From: Bacteroidaceae bacterium | GTDB taxonomy: Bacteria > Bacteroidota > Bacteroidia > Bacteroidales > Bacteroidaceae | DNA: 58,881 bases | Assembly: GCA_017407905.1 (NCBI GenBank) | Contig: JAFQVS010000074.1 | Span: 1 to 58,881, forward strand | Direction: 5' to 3' | Shown here: positions 1 to 11,321 of the stretch, in pieces | Numbering within the stretch: position 1 is the first letter of the stretch | Layout: each line of letters begins with the position of its first letter | The notes under the pieces: generated by a model | Told to the model about the DNA's origin: nothing | The model's database searches: none | The model's input: the letters and a program-made list of their open reading frames with translations, nothing else | Translations under genes and position numbers: made by a program

Positions 1-132
1 AATATGTCTCAAAAATATGTGGAAATTTGGGAACCATCAAAAAGCAGTCTGAAAGTGTTAAATTTTAGAATATACTGATAATTAAAGGTTTATACTTGGT
101 TATTTCTGAATAGTTTTGGTTGTTTGGGACTT

Positions 133-453
133 CTAAATACATTGATAAAACGCACCTACTTCGATGCTTGTTACACTGTTAGGAATCTCAACGCTTGTAA
201 GGCTGCTGCAATACTCAAACGCCCAATTTCCTATGCTTGTTACACTATAAGTGATACTATTATAAGTAACACTTGCGGGGATTGTTACTGCGCCGGTATA
301 TTTGTTGCTACCGCTTGTTACCTCAACGGTTTTATCCTCAGAGGATAAAATGTTGTAGTAAATTCCACCAACCTCAAAATCCGCGGCACTTGCCACTGTG
401 CAACAAAGCAGTAACAGGGCCGTCATTAGTTTCTTTAAGTAATTTTGTTTCAT
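133..453 (-). CDS. BspA-type leucine-rich-repeat surface protein, truncated remnant
   Basis: The 106-residue product begins with a signal peptide (Lys-rich start, Leu-rich core, cleavage likely after VASA near residue 23). A short linker domain follows, then about one and a half LRR_5 (BspA-type) units with the spacing [19 protein letters not shown]...[10 protein letters not shown]. Known BspA proteins have many such repeats and run to several hundred residues. Here the frame stops in the middle of a repeat, directly after YQC-Ile. The 132 bases beyond the stop do not continue the repeat in any frame I checked. I read it as a 3'-truncated surface or adhesion protein gene; a genuinely short secreted protein is possible. 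The leader upstream is unusually long and carries a poly-G run. Confidence 0.6.
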   Translation of the reverse strand: MKQNYLKKLMTALLLLCCTVASAADFEVGGIYYNILSSEDKTVEVTSGSNKYTGAVTIPASVTYNSITYSVTSIGNWAFEYCSSLTSVEIPNSVTSIEVGAFYQCI

Positions 454-879
454 AATTCTTATTTGTTAAATGTTATACATAATCATACACAAACAACCAA
501 CTGCACCCTGCGGCGCAGTTGGTTATATAAGAGCATATTACGTAACAATGTTACATAATACGCTAATTATCAAATAGTTATATTCAAATATGGGGGGGGG
601 GGGGTAATTTGTGGCACCGACACAATGAGGCTCGCCGCATCGGCGTGCAGCGGGTGTGTGTTAATATTTTGCGTCGGCAATAACATAATATATATACAGC
701 GTTTTTTGCAGAATTTTGAACAAGCACATAATGTGCCCTAAAATTGCGCCGCAAAGTTAGCTAAAATATTGTAAAAAAAATCAAAAGAACGAAAAAAGTT
801 ACCCTGCAATAAAAAAGAGCAGACTTTAAAAGGCCCGCTCATTCATATAATAAAATTATACCTACTTAAAAAATGCCCA
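454..879. other. Intergenic leader region with hairpins and a 13-G run
   Basis: No convincing gene. On the minus strand a -7 element TAACTTTG lies at 752-759. A transcript from there would reach the BspA-like start after about 290 bases. That leader would contain a run of 13 G on the plus strand (592-604) and two inverted repeats: 495-524 (10-bp arms, 10-base loop) and 537-561 (11-bp arms with one mismatch). Confidence 0.5.
592..604. repeat. Homopolymer run of 13 G
   Basis: Thirteen consecutive G on the plus strand, intergenic, about 140 bases upstream of the BspA-like start codon. Runs of this length are prone to slipped-strand mispairing and also to sequencing error. Nothing else in the window has a comparable G or C run. 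Confidence 0.9.
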
Positions 880-2169
880 TTAACTGCGCGGCCTCTGCAA
901 CAAGATGGAGACAATAACCGCAAGGCCTATGCACATTGGATAGTAAAGATTGGGAATAATCTCAAGAGGCGACACCGACGCAAGCCCCGAGGCCATAAGC
1001 AGCTGCGCGCCATAAGGCAGGACACCCTGAACAAAGCACGAGGTTGTGTCAAGCAGGCTAGCCGTCCTACGCGGCACAATACCGAATTTATGCGAAATAT
1101 CGCGCGAAATTTCACCGACCGTCAGGATGGCAATGGTATTATTGGCCGTACAGACATTGGCAAGCGCCGTAAGCAGACAGATAGAGGCCTCGGCCACCCT
1201 GCGCGAGCGTATGCGCAGCGTAACGATGCGGATAAGAAAATCCATTCCACCATTTATGCGCACAATCTCAAGCAGTCCGCCCGCAAGCATAGTAACTATA
1301 ATAAGCTCGCACATTGACGAAATACCCGCGCCGCAGGCGGTAAAAAAACCAATAACGTCCATATTTCCGCAGCACAGCCCGATAATACCCGCAATAAGCA
1401 GGCCCAAAATAAGCACCAGCAGCACATTGACGCCAAAGAGCGCCGTTGCAATAACCACAAGATAGGGAATAACCTTTACAAAATCGGCAAAGGAAATTTC
1501 GGGCGCGACAGCATCGGCAAACGAAGCACCGCTAAAGGCATAAATCAACAGCACAACAAACGCCGCAGGAAGCACCAATCGTATGTTAGAGTGGAATTTA
1601 GAGCGCATCGAGCAGCCCTGCGTCTGCGTGGCCACAATCGTAGTGTCTGAGATAAACGACAGATTATCGCCAAAGAACGCACCACCCACGACAATTGCCA
1701 CAAGCCACCCCACACTGCAATCCATCTGCGCCGCCAGCTGCGTTACGACAGGCGTAAGCGCCACGATTGTACCCACCGACGTACCGATGGACATTGAGAT
1801 AAAGCAGGCCGCCACAAACACTCCCGCCGGCAGAAAATTCCCCGGGACAAAATGCAGCGTAAAATTGACCGTCGCATCGACAGCCCCCATAGCCTTAGCC
1901 ACCGCCGCAAAAGCCCCCGCAAGTACAAAAATCCACACCATATACATAATGCGAGTGTCGGCCGCACCGCGCGAGAAATTATCAATGCGCTCGGCGAGCG
2001 TATTTCCGCGAGTAATTGCAATTGCATACACCGATGCCACCACAAAAGCCACTGCAATGGGGATACGATAAAAGTCGCCTGCCACAATCGAGCCCACAAG
2101 ATATATAACCAGCAGCACCACCACAGGCGATAGGGCCAAAAGGCCCCGCATCACATTTTTTCCGAACAT
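880..2169 (-). CDS. Na+/H+ antiporter, NhaC family
   Basis: A 429-residue polytopic membrane protein, hydrophobic along nearly its whole length, with about ten to twelve transmembrane helices. The family signature is clear: SMSIGTSVGTIVALTP around 125-140 and GAFFGDNLSFISDTT around 163-177, the polar stretches that line the ion path in NhaC-type exchangers. The expected role is exchange of external protons for cytoplasmic sodium (or a coupled organic acid, as in the MleN branch) at the inner membrane. It is the last gene of a tight minus-strand operon, starting two bases after the methylase stop. Family assignment is secure; the exact substrate is not. Confidence 0.88.
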   Translation of the reverse strand: MFGKNVMRGLLALSPVVVLLVIYLVGSIVAGDFYRIPIAVAFVVASVYAIAITRGNTLAERIDNFSRGAADTRIMYMVWIFVLAGAFAAVAKAMGAVDATVNFTLHFVPGNFLPAGVFVAACFISMSIGTSVGTIVALTPVVTQLAAQMDCSVGWLVAIVVGGAFFGDNLSFISDTTIVATQTQGCSMRSKFHSNIRLVLPAAFVVLLIYAFSGASFADAVAPEISFADFVKVIPYLVVIATALFGVNVLLVLILGLLIAGIIGLCCGNMDVIGFFTACGAGISSMCELIIVTMLAGGLLEIVRINGGMDFLIRIVTLRIRSRRVAEASICLLTALANVCTANNTIAILTVGEISRDISHKFGIVPRRTASLLDTTSCFVQGVLPYGAQLLMASGLASVSPLEIIPNLYYPMCIGLAVIVSILLQRPRS

Positions 2170-2171
2170 AA

Positions 2172-2876
2172 TTATTTATATAACAAGAAGATACAAGGAA
2201 TTTTAGAAAGGTCGGGCACAGAGCCTCGCCACTCTTTCAGCGTGCGAGTGCGCACATACTCATCGGCGCAGGTAAGATTGGCCGCTATGCAGAGCTTCGT
2301 CTGCGGACGGCAATTCTTTATAATATCCTCGAGAATTTTACCGTTGCGATAAGGCGTCTCGATGAAGAGCTGCGTCTGCTGCTCGTTATAAATGCGCTGT
2401 TCGAGCTGTTTCAGACGGCGAGCACGCTCGTCGGGCTTTATGGGCAGATAGCCGTGAAAGGCGAAGCTCTGTCCGTTGAACCCCGATGCCATCACCGAGA
2501 GAATTATGCTCGACGGGCCCACAAGAGGCACCACCTTCAGCCCTTTGCGCTGCGCAATTGCAACAACGTCGGCGCCCGGGTCGGCAACGGCGGGACAGCC
2601 CGCCTCGGATATTACCCCCACTGAGTGCCCGTCGTAGAGCGGTTGCAGATAGCCCGCAATATCCTCGGGCGCAGTGTGCTTGTTAAGCTCGTAGAATTGC
2701 GAACCGTCAATATCGAATTTCGGGTCGGCCTGACGCAGAAAGCGTCGTGCCGTGCGCACATTCTCGACAATAAAATGTCGTATGCCCGAGATAATCTCAA
2801 TATTATGCGCCGGAAGCACCTTATCGAGCGGAGTGTCGCCCAGCGTTACCGGCAGAAGATACAATGCTGTCTCCAT
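2172..2876 (-). CDS. SAM-dependent tetrapyrrole-methylase-fold methyltransferase (RsmI-like)
   Basis: The 234 residues match the short Bacteroidetes form of the RsmI family. The sequence shows an N-terminal LYLLPVTLGD strand, then SEAGCPAVADPG at about 90-101, VGPSS at 119-123, and FHGYLP followed by an ETPYRN segment. RsmI 2'-O-methylates C1402 of 16S rRNA using S-adenosylmethionine. This family is about 50 residues shorter than E. coli RsmI, so the exact target is inferred. The gene starts six bases after the DUF3267 gene and belongs to the mtaB operon, so two RNA-modification enzymes share one transcript. Confidence 0.8.
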   Translation of the reverse strand: METALYLLPVTLGDTPLDKVLPAHNIEIISGIRHFIVENVRTARRFLRQADPKFDIDGSQFYELNKHTAPEDIAGYLQPLYDGHSVGVISEAGCPAVADPGADVVAIAQRKGLKVVPLVGPSSIILSVMASGFNGQSFAFHGYLPIKPDERARRLKQLEQRIYNEQQTQLFIETPYRNGKILEDIIKNCRPQTKLCIAANLTCADEYVRTRTLKEWRGSVPDLSKIPCIFLLYK

Positions 2877-2882
2877 ACTATT

Positions 2883-3524
2883 TTAATCTATGTTTTTCAA
2901 AAACGCCACAAGGCCACATTCGTAGGGGTGGTCGAGGTAAATAACCTGCGCATTTTTCGGTCGGTGCAACAACAGTCGTGCAACGATAAGAAAATCCCCC
3001 GCACCGGCAAGAATCATAAACTGCGACACAAAGAACAGCGGTTCCCACCCCGTTATTATAGCAATTATTCCCGGCAAAAAGCCCAAGATAATGGTAGGCA
3101 TAAGTGCCCCCCAAAAATATTGTTTTTTAGTCAAAGGCGATGAACAGGTGCAATAAGGGGTAAGCGCCTGCCATATTACTCCATACTCGATACTTTTACG
3201 TCCATCGGGCGCAAAGTAGCCCCAAGTAATGCCGTGAATGGCCTCGTGCACCACTATCAGCAATAAAAAAATTAAAAGAAAAAGCAGTGGCGCGTAGGGC
3301 AAATATACCGACCTTAGTGAAAAATCATTAAACAAGAAATAGGAAAACATAAAGAGAAAATTCACAGGCAAGGCAATAAAAACACTCAACAGATTTATCT
3401 GTAAGACCGAAAAGGAGAGATTCTCCATTCGATAGCCTTCAGTCTCCATTGTGCTGCATTTTTCGAGGAATTTCTCTTTGCGTCGCTGCTCGGCAGCCGA
3501 TAATTTACGCTCTTTTTTGCTCAT
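2883..3524 (-). CDS. DUF3267 family membrane zincin-like protein
   Basis: A 213-residue protein with a charged N-terminus and about four hydrophobic segments (around 45-65, 75-92, 135-160 and 165-185). HEAIHG at 93-98 is an HExxH zinc-metallopeptidase motif at the end of a membrane helix, as in the DUF3267 family, which resembles site-2-protease-type membrane peptidases. No substrate is known. It sits between the glycosyltransferase and the methylase with gaps of 7 and 6 bases, so it is translated from the same mRNA, but the neighbours do not reveal its role. Confidence 0.78.
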   Translation of the reverse strand: MSKKERKLSAAEQRRKEKFLEKCSTMETEGYRMENLSFSVLQINLLSVFIALPVNFLFMFSYFLFNDFSLRSVYLPYAPLLFLLIFLLLIVVHEAIHGITWGYFAPDGRKSIEYGVIWQALTPYCTCSSPLTKKQYFWGALMPTIILGFLPGIIAIITGWEPLFFVSQFMILAGAGDFLIVARLLLHRPKNAQVIYLDHPYECGLVAFLKNID

Positions 3525-3531
3525 AGTAATA

Positions 3532-4548
3532 TTATTTTAGTTGGGTAAACTGTTTGCAGCGACAAGCATAGTAGCGCCACAGGATAGAGAATCGTCCGCG
3601 CTGCGGAATCTCGGCGAGCCGCGTAGCGGCAATATTCTCCTCTCTTTTTTTGTCATACCGCTCCTTTATGCTGTTAAACTCGCGCCGAGCCTCGCGCACA
3701 GCCTTATAGTCGGCCACACTGCCCGAGAGCAGGAATTTCAGCGCCGCCACATAATCGAGCAGCGTGCGCACACGCATCACCCCCGCAAGCTCCTCGTGCG
3801 GCAGATTCTTATAGAGCATCAGCAGATTATTGCGGAAATTGAGAAAGGTCTTTCGCGGATTTTTGTAGTTGAGCGTGGCCCCTCCGACGTGATACACCAC
3901 ACTCGCGGGCACACACACAATGCGCCGGCCGCGCGCCCTTAATCGCCAGCAGAGGTCAATCTCCTCCATATGAGCAAAAAAGGTGCCGTCCAGCCCGCCG
4001 ACAGCGCGAAAATCCTCGGCACGAATCATAAGCGCCGCGCCCGTCGCCCAGAAAATATCGCAGAGGGAGTCATACTGCCCCCTATCCTCCTCGACAGTAT
4101 CGAAGATTCGTCCGCGGCAGTAGGGGTAGCCGTAACGGTCGATGAAGCCCCCCGCCGCCCCCGCATACTCGAAATGTGTCCTGCGCTTATAGTCGCGCAG
4201 TTTGGGCTGGCAGGCCGCAATTGCAGTGTCGGCCTCCATTGCTTCGAGCATCGGCGCGAGCCACCCCTCCGTTACCTCAACGTCCGAGTTTAGGAGCACA
4301 AAATAATCGGCCTCGACACTTTGCAAGGCACGATTATACCCCTCGGCAAAGCCCCAATTTTTTTGTAGCTCGATGAGGGCAACCGACGGAAACTCGCTGC
4401 GCATAAGCGCCACCGACTCATCGGTCGAAGCATTATCGGCAACAATCACCTGCACCTCGGGGCCGCTCGCGGCAATCACCCCGGGCAGAAACCTGCGCAG
4501 CATCTGCGCGCCATTGTAATTTAATATAACTATTGCGACCTTTGACAT
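3532..4548 (-). CDS. Glycosyltransferase family 2
   Basis: The 338 residues have a GT-A fold front end: VAIVILNYNG at 4-13, DNASTD at 38-43, and LNSDVEV at 86-92, which supplies the DxD-like metal/nucleotide-sugar site. An acidic ExDLCWR motif lies further on (EEIDLCWRLRARG). The layout matches rhamnosyl/galactosyl-transferase-like GT2 enzymes that elongate surface polysaccharide. There is no membrane helix of the processive-synthase type; a basic C-terminal tail is present. It begins four bases after the mtaB stop, and no other polysaccharide gene is adjacent, so the acceptor is unknown. Confidence 0.88.
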   Translation of the reverse strand: MSKVAIVILNYNGAQMLRRFLPGVIAASGPEVQVIVADNASTDESVALMRSEFPSVALIELQKNWGFAEGYNRALQSVEADYFVLLNSDVEVTEGWLAPMLEAMEADTAIAACQPKLRDYKRRTHFEYAGAAGGFIDRYGYPYCRGRIFDTVEEDRGQYDSLCDIFWATGAALMIRAEDFRAVGGLDGTFFAHMEEIDLCWRLRARGRRIVCVPASVVYHVGGATLNYKNPRKTFLNFRNNLLMLYKNLPHEELAGVMRVRTLLDYVAALKFLLSGSVADYKAVREARREFNSIKERYDKKREENIAATRLAEIPQRGRFSILWRYYACRCKQFTQLK

Positions 4549-4552
4549 AGCC

Positions 4553-5878
4553 TCAGCCTAAAATCTCGTCAACAAGCAGCGCCGAGCCATCGTCGTTGAA
4601 TCCGCCCAGACGCACGCGCACCGTGTTATTCACAAATGCCCTGTTATAAGGCATCTCGACACGAATATAATTCTCGGTGAACCCGCCCATCGGCATTCCC
4701 TGACGAGGCTTCTCGAACAGCACTACAGCCTCGCGTCCGCAGTAACGCTCGTAGAAGGCACGACGCTTCTGCTCGCTCAACTCAATGAGCAGACGACTGC
4801 GACGGTGCTTCTCGGCAGGCGGCACGGCCCCTGCAATTTTCAGAGCCTGTGTGCCGGGACGTTCCGAGTAACTAAAGACGTGCAACTGCGAAACATCGAG
4901 TCCCTTAATAAAATTATAAGCTTTCTCGAAAAGTTCCTCACTCTCGCCTCTTGTGCCCACAATAACGTCCACGCCGATGAAAGCATCGGGCAGACGACGG
5001 CGCACAGTGGCTATCTTATGCGCAAAAAACTCAGTGTCGTAGCGGCGGTGCATAAGTTTCAGAACCTCGTCGCTGCCCGCCTGAAGCGGAATGTGAAGAT
5101 GAGGCATAAAACTGCGCGACGATGCCATATAATCAATAATCTCGTCGGTAATAAGATTCGGCTCGATTGACGATATTCGGTAGCGCTCAATACCCTCTAC
5201 CCCGTCAAGAGCCTTTACAAGCGAGACGAAACTCTCGCCCGTCGTCTTTCCAAAATCGCCTATATTCACGCCCGTGATAACAATCTCCTTACCGCCCTCC
5301 TCGGCCGCTTTTCGTGCCTGCTCCACCAACGAAGCTATCTCGGGATTACGGCTGCGTCCGCGGGCAAAGGGGATTGTACAGTAGGTACAGAAATAGTCGC
5401 AGCCATCCTGCACTTTCAAGAAATAGCGCGTGCGGTCGCCTCGCGAGCAGGAAGGCACAAAATTACGCACATCCTTCGTAGGACGGGCATACCACTCCCC
5501 CTCGCCCTCGTGCTTTTGCAACGCGCCTAAGTGCTCCAAAATATCACCCTTGCGCTCGATGCCCAACACCACGTCAACGCCCAATTCGCGGGCCAATTTC
5601 TCGGGCGAGAGCTGTGCGTAACAACCCGTTACCACCACGAATGCCCCCGGATGCTGTCGCACCAGCTTATGAATAGCCTGTCGGCACTTTTTCTCGGCCT
5701 CTTGCGTAACGGCGCAACTATTAACGACACAAATATCAGCCTGCTCGCCTCGTCGTGCGGTGCGAATACCCGCCTCTTGCAGCGTCCGCTCGATAGTCGC
5801 CGTCTCCGAAAAATTCAGTTTACAGCCCAATGTATAATAGACCGCCTTTTTATCCTTAAAAACCGAGTAGTCAATCAT
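4553..5878 (-). CDS. mtaB: tRNA (N6-threonylcarbamoyladenosine(37)-C2)-methylthiotransferase
   Basis: A 441-residue radical-SAM methylthiotransferase. The N-terminal MTTase domain has its three cluster cysteines (C19, C55, C86), and the radical-SAM triad CxxxCxxC is C160, C164 and C167 (CDYFCTYC). A TRAM-like domain follows (EAVVLFEKP onwards). The length and the YYTLGCKLN start fit MtaB better than MiaB or RimO. It adds a methylthio group to t6A37 of ANN-decoding tRNAs. The t6A precursor enzyme TsaC is also encoded in this window (23.3 kb). First gene of a five-gene operon. Confidence 0.92.
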   Translation of the reverse strand: MIDYSVFKDKKAVYYTLGCKLNFSETATIERTLQEAGIRTARRGEQADICVVNSCAVTQEAEKKCRQAIHKLVRQHPGAFVVVTGCYAQLSPEKLARELGVDVVLGIERKGDILEHLGALQKHEGEGEWYARPTKDVRNFVPSCSRGDRTRYFLKVQDGCDYFCTYCTIPFARGRSRNPEIASLVEQARKAAEEGGKEIVITGVNIGDFGKTTGESFVSLVKALDGVEGIERYRISSIEPNLITDEIIDYMASSRSFMPHLHIPLQAGSDEVLKLMHRRYDTEFFAHKIATVRRRLPDAFIGVDVIVGTRGESEELFEKAYNFIKGLDVSQLHVFSYSERPGTQALKIAGAVPPAEKHRRSRLLIELSEQKRRAFYERYCGREAVVLFEKPRQGMPMGGFTENYIRVEMPYNRAFVNNTVRVRLGGFNDDGSALLVDEILG

Positions 5879-5944
5879 ATAGATTATTTGTTATTTAGTG
5901 GTAATTTAAAACGCTGCGAAAATAACACCTTTTTTCGAGAAACA

Positions 5945-5979
5945 ACAGAAAAGCCGCAAACAAGTTGCGGCTTTTCTGT
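5945..5979. terminator. Hairpin terminator upstream of mtaB
   Basis: Perfect 15-bp arms (5945-5959 and 5965-5979) around a five-base loop. Read on the minus strand it follows the small lipoprotein gene and its first terminator, so the two stand in tandem before the mtaB promoter. Confidence 0.75.
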
Positions 5980-6021
5980 AATTATAGACACCCGTTATAA
6001 GGGAATAATTCTCGAATAAAA

Positions 6022-6095
6022 AAAGAAGTCGTAGAACCGCAATCCCAAAAGCAGACACACTGCGCGGAGATTGCAAGTTCTAAAGAAACTTCTTT
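6022..6095 (-). terminator. Multi-tier hairpin terminator of the small lipoprotein gene
   Basis: Four complementary blocks nest inside one another: 6022-6029 with 6088-6095, 6033-6037 with 6077-6081, 6039-6044 with 6069-6074, and an apical 6051-6054 with 6060-6063. On the minus strand the structure ends in a U run (about 6014-6021). It starts 13 bases past the lipoprotein stop. It is much larger than the other simple terminators in this window. Confidence 0.75.
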
Positions 6096-6108
6096 AATTG
6101 TTTAAATT

Positions 6109-6321
6109 TTACTTAGCGGGCTCGTTGGGGATAACCTCAGTTGCAACATTGCCACCGTTCTCTGCGCTGGGAGCAGCAGCGGGAAGTACCTCTGTTGCAG
6201 CAGCGGGAACTATGTCAGTAGCAACAATCTCCTCAGCGGGAGCTGCCTCGTTTGATGATGCGTTTGAGCCACAAGCTGTCATAACAAGAGCCAAGCCGGC
6301 TACATAAATAAAATTCTTCAT
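6109..6321 (-). CDS. Small Ala/Glu-rich lipoprotein, unknown function
   Basis: A 70-residue product with a lipoprotein signal peptide (MKNFIYVAGLALVMTAC) and lipidation cysteine C17, followed by GSN. The mature part of about 50 residues is low-complexity (Ala, Pro, Glu, Val) with imperfect internal repeats (IVATDIVPAA, ATEVLPAA, ATEVIP). It has no recognisable domain and is probably unstructured at the periplasmic or outer membrane. It is a single-gene unit: its own -7 element lies upstream and a large terminator follows. Similar short lipoproteins are common in Bacteroidales, but I assign no function. Confidence 0.75.
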   Translation of the reverse strand: MKNFIYVAGLALVMTACGSNASSNEAAPAEEIVATDIVPAAATEVLPAAAPSAENGGNVATEVIPNEPAK

Positions 6322-6394
6322 AACAACAAATAAAGTTTAATTCTCGCCTACTCCCTTTATAGCGTTTCGGCAACCTCTCTCTTGAAAACGGGTG

Positions 6395-6402
6395 CAAAGG
6401 TA
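6395..6402 (-). promoter_or_regulatory. -7 promoter element of the small lipoprotein gene
   Basis: TACCTTTG on the minus strand matches the Bacteroidetes -7 consensus TAnnTTTG, about 75 bases upstream of the start codon. A clean -33 TTG at the usual distance was not seen. Confidence 0.55.
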
Positions 6403-6633
6403 CAACAATTTATTTAAACTTGAATACATTTATTTACTTTTTTTAATATCAATCAATTATTTTTTTCATATTTGAGCTAAAGCTCTAATATTTTCTGCAC
6501 TCGCTTTGTAAAATATCGAAGTGAACTTCATATTTTCCGCTCGTTTGTTGCTATATTTGTCGCATAGGCGCTATTTTTTGTCAAAAACACAGCCTCTATA
6601 AGCAAAATAAGTCCACAAAAAACTGAATAATAA
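6403..6633. other. AT-rich intergenic spacer
   Basis: Apart from the terminator that follows at 6634, I see no gene or RNA here. The stretch is AT-rich, with no open frame bearing a plausible start. Confidence 0.5.
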
Positions 6634-6675
6634 AATATTAGTGGCGCAATTATTGAAAATTGCGCCACTAATATT
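6634..6675. terminator. Hairpin terminator after the GH2 gene
   Basis: Perfect 18-bp arms (6634-6651 and 6658-6675) with a six-base loop, about 55 bases past the GH2 stop on the minus strand. The AT-rich outer part supplies the U-rich tail. Confidence 0.8.
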
Positions 6676-6730
6676 CTCACCCTCCGACGGCCGAGGAGCA
6701 CGCCCAAAGGCTCGCAGTTAAAAAACCTTA

Positions 6731-11062
<4,332 letters not shown>

Positions 11063-11111
11063 TTAATTATCCGTTCAAAAAAAGCAGATACACTTTACCC
11101 GCATAATATCG

Positions 11112-11142
11112 CAAAGGTAGCATTTTTTCGCTATCATCACAA
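11112..11142 (-). promoter_or_regulatory. Promoter of the GH2 gene
   Basis: On the minus strand, TTG (11140-11142) and TACCTTTG (11112-11119) are separated by 20 bases, a full match to the Bacteroidetes sigma-ABfr promoter. It lies about 60 bases upstream of the start codon. Confidence 0.7.
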
Positions 11143-11153
11143 TTATTTACGTT

Positions 11154-11196
11154 AAAAAGCAGTTTAAATTCTTAAAAAAATATTTTATATAGAAGC
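11154..11196 (+). repeat. Partial end of the window's 191-bp repeat
   Basis: AAAGCAGTTTAAATTCTTAA and the following TATTTTATATAGAAGC segment resemble the left end of the repeat at 47722-47912, which has AGAAGCAGTTTAAATTTCTA, then GTATAT and GGAAGC. Only the end is present, and the region is AT-rich, so chance cannot be excluded. It lies between the divergent GH2 and S9 promoters. Confidence 0.4.
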
Positions 11197-11202
11197 CTTA
11201 AA

Positions 11203-11233
11203 TTGCTCATTAAGCAAAAAAAGAGTAAATTTG
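11203..11233 (+). promoter_or_regulatory. Promoter of the S9 peptidase/MFS operon
   Basis: TTG (11203-11205), a 20-base spacer and TAAATTTG (11226-11233) match the Bacteroidetes promoter consensus. The start codon follows about 90 bases downstream. This promoter diverges from that of the GH2 gene. Confidence 0.7.
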
Positions 11234-11321
11234 CAAACATTTAAACCTTTTTCTGCATAAAAACAGAATATTTTCAAATATTCCATCACAAACAGAGACA
11301 CAAAATAAAACACAATAAAGT

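Noticed and set aside
573-686. A 38-codon minus-strand frame that would translate the G/C run as a Pro run
   Set aside because: No signal peptide, domain or initiation site; its reading depends on the exact length of an unreliable homopolymer.
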